In this document: positions 10,004-18,730 of the stretch, piece by piece
How the letters are laid out: each line of letters opens with the position of its first letter
Position numbering within the stretch: position 1 is the stretch's first letter
Source of the DNA: CAIXZV01 sp963772565
GTDB lineage: Bacteria; Chloroflexota; Limnocylindria; Limnocylindrales; CSP1-4
NCBI GenBank assembly: GCA_963772565.1
Contig: CAVYXU010000032.1
Coordinates: 27,335-91,334, forward strand
Direction: 5' to 3'
Length of the DNA stretch: 64,000 nt
Translations under genes and position numbers: made by a program
The notes under the pieces: model-generated
The model's database searches: none
What the model saw: the letters and a program-made list of their open reading frames with translations, nothing else
Told to the model about the DNA's origin: nothing

Positions 10004-10242
10004 GCCACGCTGTCATCGGGCAGGGTGGAGCCGTGGTCAGGCTCCCGGGCGGGCGAGTGTGCCGGTTGAGTCGCCGTTGGAGTAGTTCCAGCTCGAGCTA
10101 CCGGTCAGGCGGTAGCCCGCAGGTGAGGACGAGGGGCGTGCCGGAGTTGTCCCCGAGCGCGTCGGCATCGTCGGAAGCCCCGAAGCCCACCAGGACTCGT
10201 TGCCCCCGTGCGCAGGACTAGCACGCCGCCTGCGAAAGCCGG

Positions 10243-11319
10243 TCATTGCGTGGCGAGGAAGGCATCCTCCGCGGCGTAGTCGAACGCGCCCTCGAACAGA
10301 TGGCTCTCGTAGGCCGCAGGCAGCCACACACCGCCCACGCGCGACGCTCCGCCTCCGCCTGCACCGGCGCCACGCGATGCGTCGCCGCTCGCGGAGATCC
10401 TGACGAGCCAGTCGATCGCCTCGACCACGGTCGCCGCATAGTCGCCGACCGGCTCGTAGCCGAGGGCGATCGCGGCGGTCGTGTCCAGCGTGAACGGACA
10501 CGGGCGATCCCAGGGGTGCCAGCCGAGCTCCCGCGGGGCGTCGTCGTCGAGAAGGACCTCGCGCCAAGCGTGGCCAAGATGGCGCGCGACCGTCCGGGCG
10601 ATCTCGAGCCCGGACGGCGCGTCCGGGTCGGCTGCGTTCAGGATGCGGGTCGCGGGCTTCGCGGATACGAGCTCCACCAGCGCCGCGACGTTCACAGCGG
10701 CCGTCGTGTGTTCGACGCCACGACCCCCGTGCGCGAGCAGAATCGCCGGGCGCCGATCGAGAACGCGCTTGACGAAGATCCACTCGCGCGGAGGTCGGGC
10801 GCCCTCGCCGTGGATCTTCGACGGACGGAGCACCGACACCGGCAGGCCGCTCTCGAGCAGCACCCGCTCGGCGGCGACCTTGTTGGGGCCGTACCCTGCG
10901 CGGCTATTGAAGTCCATGTCGCCCGGCTCGAGGGTCGGTTGCGTCTCCGCGACCGGTTTGACAAAGCATGGGGGCTCGTCCGAGTTCGAATGCCGGCCCG
11001 CGGCGTCGACGTATACGGCCTTGCTCGAGATCATCGCTGTCGAGGTCGCCGCACGTGCGAGCGGGAGGAGCGTCTCGGCATCGCGGGCTGTGAAGCACAC
11101 GCAGTCGACGAGAAGGTCGGCGCCACCGCCGAATGCCGCCGATAGGGCCGCGGAATCAGCGCGGTCGCCGGCGAGGAAGCGAACGCCGGCGGCGGAGAGA
11201 TCGTCGGGGAGCTGAGCCGGATCGCGGCCGAAGACGTCGACCGCCCAGCCGCTCCCGACTAGACGGCGGCTGACGGCGCGGCCGACAAGGCCCGAGCCGC
11301 CGATGACGAATGCGCGCAT
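10243..11319 (-). CDS. NAD-dependent epimerase/dehydratase family protein
   Basis: An extended short-chain dehydrogenase/reductase of 358 residues. The cofactor-binding loop GGSGLVG (residues 8-14) matches the GxxGxxG NAD(P) motif, and a YxxxK catalytic pair is seen in YGPNK. The middle strand motif is present but the usual Ser/Thr region reads ISSKAVY. A Gly/Ala/Ser-rich stretch near residues 310-325 looks like an insert before a conserved-looking C-terminus. The nucleotide-sugar or isoprenoid substrate is unknown. No ribosome binding site; TACAAT lies 6 nt from the ATG, so probably leaderless. Monocistronic. Confidence 0.85.
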   Translation of the reverse strand: MRAFVIGGSGLVGRAVSRRLVGSGWAVDVFGRDPAQLPDDLSAAGVRFLAGDRADSAALSAAFGGGADLLVDCVCFTARDAETLLPLARAATSTAMISSKAVYVDAAGRHSNSDEPPCFVKPVAETQPTLEPGDMDFNSRAGYGPNKVAAERVLLESGLPVSVLRPSKIHGEGARPPREWIFVKRVLDRRPAILLAHGGRGVEHTTAAVNVAALVELVSAKPATRILNAADPDAPSGLEIARTVARHLGHAWREVLLDDDAPRELGWHPWDRPCPFTLDTTAAIALGYEPVGDYAATVVEAIDWLVRISASGDASRGAGAGGGGASRVGGVWLPAAYESHLFEGAFDYAAEDAFLATQ

Positions 11320-11325
11320 CGCCGG

Positions 11326-11331
11326 ATTGTA
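11326..11331 (-). promoter_or_regulatory. -10 element TACAAT of a leaderless gene
   Basis: Reads TACAAT on the minus strand, exactly 6 nt from the ATG at 11319. It is the same hexamer seen before the RNase P RNA (60743-60748). Confidence 0.55.
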
Positions 11332-11446
11332 TTGTGGCCCGCGGGCGATTAGTCACGACGAGGTGCGGCGGTTCTCCGGGGCCAACCTCGTCGCTGACAC
11401 GCTGGCGGCAGGCGGCGCGCGGGTCCGCCAGGTGCTCTACCTGAGG

Positions 11447-12013
11447 TCAGGCTCCCGGGCTGGCATGCCGAGCCCGCAGCATCGCGAGCAACGTCGTCGT
11501 CGTGTTCCAGTTGCGGATCGTCATGGACCTGTACGCCGGCGTCCCCATCATCTTGCTGAGCCGGCTCCTGGTTCGCTCCGCGCTGAGCCGCTGCGAGTAG
11601 ATCACCCCTTCGCCCGGCCAGACGGCGTCGACGCCCTCGCGCGGATCGAAGACGGCCATCGCTTCTGCGGCCTCGATGCCCATCAGGAAGATGGCGTCGC
11701 TGTGATATCGCTCAGGCTGCGAGCCGAATCCCACGGGCCGGTTGTCGACGATGGCCTGCAGCTGTCCCTGCGACAGCACCAGGACCCGGACCCGCTCGTC
11801 GTGCAGCGCGAACTTCAGGGGCAGCGCATCCTCGATCCGTGCTGCCGTCTCGGAGGCGCTCAGCTCGGAGTCAAGGATGACGTTGCCGCTCGCGATGTAG
11901 GTCGCGACGTCCCTGAACCCCAGCTCCTCCAGGACGGCCCGGAGACGTGCCATCGGGACGCTGTTCTTGCCGCCGACATTGATCCCGCGCAGGAGCGCCA
12001 CGTACCGGCTCAT
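11447..12013 (-). CDS. DUF1697 family protein
   Basis: A 188-residue protein with the diagnostic DUF1697 N-terminus (ALLRGINVGGKN, then ELGF..VATYIASGNVILDS) and C-terminal RNWNTTTTLLAML segment. The family is widespread in bacteria and has no established biochemical role. There is no clear ribosome binding site; TAACCT on the minus strand lies 8 nt from the ATG. The stop region shares a 16-bp sequence (GGTCAGGCTCCCGGGC) with non-coding DNA at about 10034. Confidence 0.9.
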   Translation of the reverse strand: MSRYVALLRGINVGGKNSVPMARLRAVLEELGFRDVATYIASGNVILDSELSASETAARIEDALPLKFALHDERVRVLVLSQGQLQAIVDNRPVGFGSQPERYHSDAIFLMGIEAAEAMAVFDPREGVDAVWPGEGVIYSQRLSAERTRSRLSKMMGTPAYRSMTIRNWNTTTTLLAMLRARHASPGA

Positions 12014-12064
12014 GACACCGTAGGTTACTGGGCCAGTGGCGGCAAAACGGGTGCGGCTCGACGG

Positions 12065-12685
12065 CTACGCGATGTGCGTCCCGCCCCTGATCGGATACGT
12101 CGTCATGTCGAACGCGAGGTCCTCCTCGCGAACGACCGCCACCTCATCGACCCGGGTGCGGTTGAAGATGATCGTCCCAGCCCACTGCGCGCGCCGCTGA
12201 CCGGCGACCCAATGCTCGAGCCAACCCATCGACAGGGGGACCATGGGCGGTCGAAGCCCGAGTCCGTCGAGGGCGGTGATGCCTGGGTCGGCGTGGAGGA
12301 AGCCTCCGATCAGGTACGGACCGGACTGGACCACGAGCGGGTGGATACGGAGGTGCCGGCGAAGGGCCGGATCGCCCCTCGGGCCGCCTGCCCGAACCGC
12401 CAGCAGGCGGCTGCGATCCAGGACCAGGCGCTCGTGCCACTCGGTGCGCCCATCGGAGAATCGCTCGAGCTGGACATTGACGAGCGTGAGCTCCGCCTGC
12501 TCGTTGAGCAGATCGGTCAGTCGGTCGGCAGCCAGCCGGGCCCAGCCGTAGATTCGGTGGTCGGTCAGGAATGCGTCGAATGCGACGAGCGGCGCATCGG
12601 CGATGAAGTCGGGCTCGCTCGGCGCTTCGGGCAGCGTCTCCAGGATGAGGGTCGCCCCACTGCCCGGTCCGTCCACGGCGCTCAT
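12065..12685 (-). CDS. Conserved hypothetical protein
   Basis: A 206-residue soluble protein. The frame is open further upstream to 12904, but ATG 12685 is chosen because a TAGCGT hexamer lies 7 nt before it and because the upstream part would overlap the divergent AraC-type gene. Visible features are a conserved-looking segment DAFLTDHRIYGWARLAADRL and a later HADPGITALDGLGLRPPMVPL. No catalytic motif, signal peptide or membrane segment is seen. Homologous proteins of this style occur as unknowns in Chloroflexota; that is from memory and unverified. Confidence 0.7.
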   Translation of the reverse strand: MSAVDGPGSGATLILETLPEAPSEPDFIADAPLVAFDAFLTDHRIYGWARLAADRLTDLLNEQAELTLVNVQLERFSDGRTEWHERLVLDRSRLLAVRAGGPRGDPALRRHLRIHPLVVQSGPYLIGGFLHADPGITALDGLGLRPPMVPLSMGWLEHWVAGQRRAQWAGTIIFNRTRVDEVAVVREEDLAFDMTTYPIRGGTHIA

Positions 12686-12863
12686 GCATCCGACGCTAGC
12701 TGCCGGCCCGCGACACGCAATCACCAGTTGGTACTTATTCCCACCAAGACCCGGGTCCGGACCGAGGTCGACGCTCCCATAGCACGGCTCCAGGCTCCAT
12801 GTTGTGTCCGTACCCACCCGAAACTCGCGCACAAGAGCAAGAGCGATCAAGCGCGCAGGGGTC

Positions 12864-13805
12864 ATGGCGGCGCACGCTAGCGACATGAACGTGCCACGAG
12901 ACACCTTCGTCGCCTTCGTCGACGCCCTGGCCGAGCGCCTGGACGACGAACTGGCGACGGGCGCCGACCTGGCCTCGCTCGTGCACCTGTCAAGGTTCCA
13001 CTTCGACCGGCTGGTGAGCAGCGAGGCGGGCGAGAGCCCGTCGCGCTTCCGTCGCCGGATCCTGCTGGAGCGTTCGGCCTACCGGCTGATCACGACTGGC
13101 ACGGGCGTGCTCGACATCGCGCTCGAGGCGGGATTCTCCTCGCACGAAGCGTTCACCCGGGCGTTCCGTCGCGCGTACCACGTCACGCCGTCGGGCTTTC
13201 GGGCCACGCCCGGTCAGGTGCTGATCGGCAGCACCAACGGCGTGCATTTTCATCCGCCAGGCAGCCTGCGGCTGCCCGCACGAACGGAGGCAACATCGAT
13301 GGACCTGTTGCAGAAGATGGTCGACCACCATGTCTGGCTGGTCGGCGAACTGGTCGACAAGGCTGCGACCTTGTCCGACGAACAGTTGGACGAGCTCGTG
13401 CGCGTCTCGGTCGACAACGAGGACGGCACGATGACCACGCGGTCGATCCTGTCGCGCCTCATCGGCCAGATGGACATGTGGATGAGCGCGATCGCCATGC
13501 GCACCTACGACTTTGCCGTCGAGAGCGGGGAGTCCGTCGATCAGATGCGGCAGCGCCACGCCAGGGTTGGTCCCGCGTTCGTCGATCAGGTACGCACCGT
13601 CATCGCCGAGGGTCGTCTCGACGACACGTTCATCGACGCGTTGTGCGAGCCGGCCGAAGTCTTCACATACGGCGGGATGATCGCCCACGTGCTGACGTTC
13701 GCGGCATACAACCGCACCCTCGTCGTGCAGGCACTTGGCGAGGCCGGCGTCGAGGGCCTGGGTTGGGGAGACCCGATGACGTGGGTGACGAGCGCTGCCT
13801 CGTAG
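12864..13805 (+). CDS. AraC-type HTH regulator fused to a DinB-like domain
   Basis: A 313-residue two-domain protein. Residues about 15-115 form an AraC/XylS double helix-turn-helix (LSRFHFDRLVSSEAGESPSRF... then GVLDIALEAGFSSHEAFTRAF), a DNA-binding unit usually at the C-terminus but here N-terminal. Residues about 145-300 look like a DinB four-helix domain, starting MDLLQKMVDHHVWLVGELVD, with histidines in HHVW and in GGMIAHVL that could be metal ligands. DinB domains often act on thiols or other small electrophile adducts, so this may be a ligand-sensing or detoxification-linked regulator. The start could also be ATG 12885. It is divergent from the hypothetical gene at 12065-12685. Confidence 0.85.
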   Translation: MAAHASDMNVPRDTFVAFVDALAERLDDELATGADLASLVHLSRFHFDRLVSSEAGESPSRFRRRILLERSAYRLITTGTGVLDIALEAGFSSHEAFTRAFRRAYHVTPSGFRATPGQVLIGSTNGVHFHPPGSLRLPARTEATSMDLLQKMVDHHVWLVGELVDKAATLSDEQLDELVRVSVDNEDGTMTTRSILSRLIGQMDMWMSAIAMRTYDFAVESGESVDQMRQRHARVGPAFVDQVRTVIAEGRLDDTFIDALCEPAEVFTYGGMIAHVLTFAAYNRTLVVQALGEAGVEGLGWGDPMTWVTSAAS

Positions 13806-14124
13806 GCGCGTCGCCAACGGCAACGTGCGCGTGAATCGCCGTCCGATCCCGCTTGTTCGTGGTCTACTTCGCGTCTTGCAGCCTCGATCTGCCGGCTGTC
13901 GAAGGCGCCCGCGCGCCGAGGTCGCGGACGGCGGGGACGCGTAGATCGACCGCCGGCTTCGACGCCGTACCGTCCCGAAGCCCTCGTCTGCCGACGCGGC
14001 AACAAAACCCTTGACAGATCGGTGCCAGCGCACTAATAAGACCTGACTCACCTCTCATGTTGCGAGTAGGTTCTGGTTTTGGGGTGGGTCCACGGACGGT
14101 CAGGATCAGAGGAGGAGAGCACCG
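13806..14124. other. Intergenic region upstream of the Liv-type operon
   Basis: About 320 nt without a credible gene. Its last third holds the operon promoter (14011-14039) and a leader of about 80 nt ending in a strong AGGAGG at 14110-14115. Nothing else recognised. Confidence 0.6.
14011..14039 (+). promoter_or_regulatory. Sigma-70 promoter of the Liv-type operon
   Basis: A consensus TTGACA (14011-14016), a 17-nt spacer and TAATAA (14034-14039) as -10. The expected start is near 14046, giving a leader of about 80 nt to the GTG at 14125. Confidence 0.7.
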
Positions 14125-15345
14125 GTGAAGCGTTTGGGAATCGGCTTGCTGGTCGTGCTGGCGATGGTCGCGGCGGCCTGCGGCAGCAGCGCGAACGAGA
14201 GTCCGTCGGCCGCTCCGTCGGCGGCCGCTCCGTCGGCGGCGGCGTCAGCCGAGGCAACGGCCGCCCCCACGTTGGGCGAGCCGATCAAGGTCGGCATCAT
14301 CACGTCGACGTCGGGGGCGCTGCAGAGCTACGGCGAGCAATATCTGGCCGGGCTGCAGGCCGGGCTGGACTACGCGACCGACGGCACCCGTGTGGTCAAC
14401 GGGCATCCCATCGAGTTCGTCATCTCGGACGACGGCGGGGTCCCGGAGAACGCCATCAGCCAGGCAACCGACCTGGTCGGACAAGGCGTCAAGATCATCG
14501 CCGGAACCGTCGTCTCGGGCGTCGCGGTCCAGGTGGCCGGCTTCGCCGCTGAGAACAACATCCTGTACATCTCGGGGCCGGCTGCGTCCGATGCGATCAC
14601 CGGCGTCAACAAGAACACCTTCCGCTCCGGACGCCAGAGCTGGCAGGATGTCGCGACCGCGGCCTCGCTGATCAAGCAGGCCGGGGGAACGATCCTGGTC
14701 TTCGCCCAGGACACGGCGTTCGGCCAGGCCAACGTCGCGGCGGTCAAGGGTGTCCTCGGCAGCCGCGGGTTCACCGTCGACTCGCTGCTGGTTCCCGAGT
14801 CCGAGACCGAGTTCACCGGGTACGCCGACCAGATCAACCAGGCGGCCCCGAGCCTCGTGTTCGTCGCCTGGGCAGGCGCGACGTCGGGCGCCATGTGGCA
14901 GGCGCTCAACCAGCAGGACGTGTTCAAGACCGCGCCGGTGGCCACGGGTCTCGGCGACAAGGTCACCTGGCCGTTCTACGGTGACGCGGGCACGGGGATC
15001 AGCTTCCTGAACCACTACTTCGCCGGCGCCCCCAAGAACCCCGTCAACGACTACATGGTCGCCCACGCCACCAACGTGGACCTGTTCACGCCGGACGGGT
15101 TCGTCGCGTCGCAGATGATCGTCCATGCGCTCGGCACGGCCGACGCGTCGGACGTGAGCGGCATGATCACGGCCCTGGAAGGCTGGACGTTCGACGCGCC
15201 CAAGGGGACGCAGACGATCCGTGCATCCGACCACGCCATGCTGCAGCCGATGTTCACGGTGCGTCTGGTCGACAACAGCGGCACCCTCGAGGCGCAGCTG
15301 ATCAATACCCTTACGCCCGAGGACACAGCCCCGCAGGAGCCGTGA
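14125..15345 (+). CDS. livK: ABC transporter substrate-binding lipoprotein, Leu/Ile/Val-binding family
   Basis: Extracytoplasmic binding protein of a branched-chain-amino-acid-type importer. A lipoprotein signal peptide ends in a lipobox (VAAAC; Cys at about residue 19), followed by a Ser/Ala/Pro-rich linker made of short repeats (APSAA units) and then a type-I periplasmic-binding fold from about residue 50 (IKVGIITSTSGALQSYGEQYLAGLQAGLDY). GTG start with AGGAGG 9 nt upstream. It is the first gene of a tightly coupled operon. Because an acyl-CoA ligase and hydrolase follow in the same operon, the ligand may be an organic acid or amide rather than leucine; this is inference. Confidence 0.9.
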   Translation: MKRLGIGLLVVLAMVAAACGSSANESPSAAPSAAAPSAAASAEATAAPTLGEPIKVGIITSTSGALQSYGEQYLAGLQAGLDYATDGTRVVNGHPIEFVISDDGGVPENAISQATDLVGQGVKIIAGTVVSGVAVQVAGFAAENNILYISGPAASDAITGVNKNTFRSGRQSWQDVATAASLIKQAGGTILVFAQDTAFGQANVAAVKGVLGSRGFTVDSLLVPESETEFTGYADQINQAAPSLVFVAWAGATSGAMWQALNQQDVFKTAPVATGLGDKVTWPFYGDAGTGISFLNHYFAGAPKNPVNDYMVAHATNVDLFTPDGFVASQMIVHALGTADASDVSGMITALEGWTFDAPKGTQTIRASDHAMLQPMFTVRLVDNSGTLEAQLINTLTPEDTAPQEP

Positions 15346-15364
15346 CGATCAACCGCTCTCGAGC

Positions 15365-16147
15365 ATGATGCAGGCAACCACTTCCGGCGCCGGGACCGTG
15401 GCCAGCGCGCTGTCGGTTTCGGCGCTGGAATGGGGCGTCGGCGGTCAGGTGATCGTCGACAACGTCGACCTGCAGGTCGATGACGGGGAGTTCCTCTCCG
15501 TCATCGGGCCCAACGGAGCGGGCAAGACTAGCCTCATCAACCTCATTTCGGGCGTCCATCGACCGCGCACGGGGATCGTCCGGCTGTTCGGGGATGACGT
15601 CACGCGCGAACGACCATCCGAGCGGACGCGACGCGGCCTCGGCCGCACGTTCCAGACGTCGAGCCTGTTCCGGGCCCTCAGCGTCGGCGAGAACGTGCGG
15701 CTCGCGGCCCAGGCGATGCTGGGTGGCAGCCTCAACCTGATCACGGTACCGGCGGCCGGCGATCGGGCCAGCGCCGGTGCCATCGAGGTGCTGGAGCAGG
15801 TCGGTCTCCAGGATCGCCGGCACGACACCGTCGCCGAGCTGTCGCACGGTGACAAGCGCAAGCTCGATCTCGCGGTCGCGCTTGCGGGTCGGCCGAAGGT
15901 GCTGCTCCTGGACGAGCCGACCGCCGGGATCGCCGTGGAGGAGACCGAACCCCTGATCAACCTGATCCAGGCGATCCACCGTGCCGGGACGACCATCGTC
16001 ATGATCGAACACCGGATCGAGTTCGTGGTCAGCGTCTCGGACCGCATCGCGGTGATGCACGAGGGCGCGCTGCTGACGGTCGGAACGCCAGCTGAGGTCA
16101 TGGCCGACCAGCGCGTCAGGAGTGCTTACCTCGGACACCGCCAATGA
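15365..16147 (+). CDS. livG: ABC transporter ATP-binding protein, LivG type
   Basis: One of two ATPases energising the importer. Walker A is GPNGAGKT (about residues 50-57). The signature loop reads LSHGDKRKLD, the non-canonical form typical of LivG rather than LSGGQ, and Walker B is VLLLDEPTAG. The 260 residues match the family. Two adjacent ATG codons (15365, 15368) are possible. The stop overlaps the livF ATG (ATGA). Confidence 0.93.
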   Translation: MMQATTSGAGTVASALSVSALEWGVGGQVIVDNVDLQVDDGEFLSVIGPNGAGKTSLINLISGVHRPRTGIVRLFGDDVTRERPSERTRRGLGRTFQTSSLFRALSVGENVRLAAQAMLGGSLNLITVPAAGDRASAGAIEVLEQVGLQDRRHDTVAELSHGDKRKLDLAVALAGRPKVLLLDEPTAGIAVEETEPLINLIQAIHRAGTTIVMIEHRIEFVVSVSDRIAVMHEGALLTVGTPAEVMADQRVRSAYLGHRQ

Positions 16148-16842
16148 GCGCCGTCCAGCTCACGGACCTCAACGTGTGGCGCGGCGAGGCGCATGTGCTC
16201 CACGGCGTCTCGTTCGGCATCCAGGACCACGGGGTGACCGCGCTCCTGGGTCGGAACGGGGTCGGCAAGACGACCACGCTCCTGGCCATGATGGGCCTGT
16301 TGCCGGCAACCGGCTCGATCACGCTCGAGGACAGCGAGCTGCTCGGCATGCCGACCCATCTCGTGGCGCGCCAGGGCATCGGCTACGTCCCGGAGGACCG
16401 CGAGGTGTTCAGCCTGCTGACCGTCGCCGAAAACCTTCGACTGGCCGAACGACCGCGCGAAGAGCACCGCTACGACCTGGTGTTCGACCTGTTCCCGGTC
16501 CTCAAGGCCAGGCTCACCCAGTCGGCGGGCACACTGTCCGGCGGCGAGCAGCAGATGCTGGCCCTCGGTCGGGCGATCCTCAATCCCAACCGACTGCTGC
16601 TGATCGACGAGCCGACGAAGGGTCTGGCGCCGATCGTCATCGAGCACGTCGTCGAAGCCCTCGTCCGCGCCACGTCCGACGCGACGGTCCTGCTCGTCGA
16701 GCAGAACCTGTGGGTGGCGTCCAACCTCGCCGATCACGCCGTCGTCCTGGACCACGGCCGGGTCGCATATGAGGGCGCGATGGCCGCGCTGGCCGGCGAC
16801 CCGGCCCTGGCCGGCCGCCACCTCGGGGTGGAGGTCGCATGA
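16144..16842 (+). CDS. livF: ABC transporter ATP-binding protein, LivF type
   Basis: The second ATPase of the importer. Walker A GRNGVGKT (about residues 37-44), canonical signature LSGGEQQMLALGRAI and Walker B LLLIDEPTKGLAP. The R in GRNGVGKT and the signature are characteristic of LivF. 232 residues, full length. It overlaps livG by 4 nt at its start and livH by 4 nt at its end, implying translational coupling. Confidence 0.94.
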   Translation: MSAVQLTDLNVWRGEAHVLHGVSFGIQDHGVTALLGRNGVGKTTTLLAMMGLLPATGSITLEDSELLGMPTHLVARQGIGYVPEDREVFSLLTVAENLRLAERPREEHRYDLVFDLFPVLKARLTQSAGTLSGGEQQMLALGRAILNPNRLLLIDEPTKGLAPIVIEHVVEALVRATSDATVLLVEQNLWVASNLADHAVVLDHGRVAYEGAMAALAGDPALAGRHLGVEVA

Positions 16843-17723
16843 GCAGCTTCGTGCTCAACACCCTCAGTGGATTGGGACTTGCCGGCCTGTATTTCCTTCT
16901 GGCCGCCGGGCTGTCGCTGATCTTTGGCCTGATGAGCGTCCTCAATCTCGCCCACGGCGCGTTCTTCGCGCTCGGCGGCTACGCCGCGTGGTGGGCGATG
17001 GACACGTTGGGCGGGGTTCCGCTGGAGCTCCGCTTCGTGCTCGCGGTCATCGTCGCCGCGATCTCCGGGGCCGCGGCCGGGGCGGTGGTCGAGCGCGGCC
17101 TGGTCAGCCGTTTGTACGGCAGTCACGTGCGCCAGATCCTGCTGACCATCGGGCTCGGAATGGCCGCCGTCGCCCTCATGGGTGGCTGGTTCGGCTACAA
17201 CCCGCGGCTGATCGAACAGCCCGCGTGGTTCGTCGATACGACGACGATCGCGGGTGCGAACGTACCCAACAGCCGCCTGCTGGTCCTGTCCGTTGCGCTC
17301 GTGCTGTACGTCGCCTTGATGCTGTTCCTGCGCCGAACCCGGCACGGCCTGATCATTCGTGCCGGCGTGGAGAACGCCGCCATGACCCGTGCGCTGGGTA
17401 TCGACGTGGCCCGCAGCTTCACGATCGTGTTCGCGCTCGGCGGGATGCTGGCCGGGATCGGCGGGGCGCTCGGCGCCGTCTACTTCAACGGGATCAGCCC
17501 CAGCCTGGGCACGACCCAGCTGATCTTCGCGTTCATCGTGGTGGTGATCGGAGGCCTGGGCTCCGTGCCGGGCACCGCGGTCGCCGCGGTGCTCGTTGCG
17601 CTCACCCAGGTCTACGTGAACATCTACGTTGGCACCGGATGGGGATCGATCTCGGTGGTGGCCCTGCTCGCGGTCGTGCTGCTGATCCGTCCCCAGGGCC
17701 TGCTCGGACGGGTGCGGCCGTGA
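16839..17723 (+). CDS. livH: Branched-chain amino-acid-type ABC transporter permease, LivH type
   Basis: One of two integral-membrane subunits. 294 residues with about eight hydrophobic helices. The conserved LivH segments are present: LAAGLSLIFGLMSVLNLAHGAFFALGGYA near the N-terminus and a cytoplasmic coupling region around GLIIRAGVENAAMTRALGID. Overlaps its neighbours by 4 nt on both sides. Confidence 0.94.
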   Translation: MSSFVLNTLSGLGLAGLYFLLAAGLSLIFGLMSVLNLAHGAFFALGGYAAWWAMDTLGGVPLELRFVLAVIVAAISGAAAGAVVERGLVSRLYGSHVRQILLTIGLGMAAVALMGGWFGYNPRLIEQPAWFVDTTTIAGANVPNSRLLVLSVALVLYVALMLFLRRTRHGLIIRAGVENAAMTRALGIDVARSFTIVFALGGMLAGIGGALGAVYFNGISPSLGTTQLIFAFIVVVIGGLGSVPGTAVAAVLVALTQVYVNIYVGTGWGSISVVALLAVVLLIRPQGLLGRVRP

Positions 17724-18730
17724 TCCGCCGCGCGAGGGAACCGGCGCTCCTCCTGCTCCTTATCCTGCTGCCAATCGTGCCGTTCGGGATCCCGGGCGTC
17801 TTCCCGGGCTCCTTCGACTCGCCGGGCACCCTGCAGGTCCTGGCGAGCGCGCTGACGCTCGCGGCGGTCGCGATGTCCTACGACATCATCTTCGGGTACA
17901 CGGGCCTGCTCAGCTTCGGGCATGCGCTGCCGTTCGCGCTCGGCGCGTACGGCACCAACCTGCTGATGCTGCACGCCGGGCTGCCATACCCGGTCGCCAT
18001 CGTCGTCATGCTGCTGGGCCACGCACTGGTCGCGAGCATCATCGGCGCGCTCGCCCTGCGCACGTCCGGCGTCGCGTTCGCGATGGTCACGCTCGCGTTT
18101 GCCGAGGCCTTCTCGCTGCTGGTGGTGACCGATCCGCTGCGCCTGATGGGGGGCGAGGAGGGTCTGCCGCTCGCGGTCGCGTTCGTTCCGGACGCATTTC
18201 GTGGGGTGGTGAACACGCGCAACGTCTACTGGCTGGCGCTTGCCCTTGTGGTGCTGACGTTCCTGGTCTCGCGGAGGGTCGTCACATCCCGAGCCGGCCA
18301 CGTGCTGGAAGCGATCCGTGAGAACGAGCCCAGGGTCGAGATGATGGGCCTGCGCCCGTTCCCGTTCAAGCTGTCCGCGATGGTCATCTCGTCCACCCTG
18401 GCCGCGCTGGCCGGCTCGGTCTATCTCCTGGTGGTCCGCGGCGCGAACCAGGGGATCACCACGCCGGACTTCACGCTGGCGATCCTGGTCATGGTCGTGC
18501 TCGGCGGGTCCGGCCGCCTGTGGGGCGCCGCGCTCGGCGGCTTCGTATATGGGATCCTCACCCTGCGGCTGTCCGCGGTGGCGACCGCCGATGTGATCGC
18601 AGGGCTGCCCGGATGGCTGTCGGGGCCGCTGTCCGAGCCGCTGTTCGTCCTGGGCGTGCTGTTCATGCTCCTGGTCCTGTTCGCCCCGCGGGGCCTGAGC
18701 TCAATCGCGATGGGAGTGAGACGACCATGA
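17720..18730 (+). CDS. livM: Branched-chain amino-acid-type ABC transporter permease, LivM type
   Basis: The partner permease, 336 residues with about nine hydrophobic segments. LivM hallmarks: SYDIIFGYTGLLSFGHALPFALGAY and the cytoplasmic EAA-like region GHVLEAIRENEPRVEMMGL. The start is GTG 17720, whose GTGA overlaps the livH stop; the open frame extends further upstream inside livH but without coding sense. Its stop overlaps the ATG of the hydrolase gene. Confidence 0.93.
   Translation: MIRRAREPALLLLLILLPIVPFGIPGVFPGSFDSPGTLQVLASALTLAAVAMSYDIIFGYTGLLSFGHALPFALGAYGTNLLMLHAGLPYPVAIVVMLLGHALVASIIGALALRTSGVAFAMVTLAFAEAFSLLVVTDPLRLMGGEEGLPLAVAFVPDAFRGVVNTRNVYWLALALVVLTFLVSRRVVTSRAGHVLEAIRENEPRVEMMGLRPFPFKLSAMVISSTLAALAGSVYLLVVRGANQGITTPDFTLAILVMVVLGGSGRLWGAALGGFVYGILTLRLSAVATADVIAGLPGWLSGPLSEPLFVLGVLFMLLVLFAPRGLSSIAMGVRRP

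Noticed and set aside
11303..12880. 525-residue plus-strand frame across DUF1697 and the hypothetical gene
   Set aside because: Lies over two minus-strand genes with good protein character; its own translation shows no domain. Only the first ~35 codons in the gap look protein-like.
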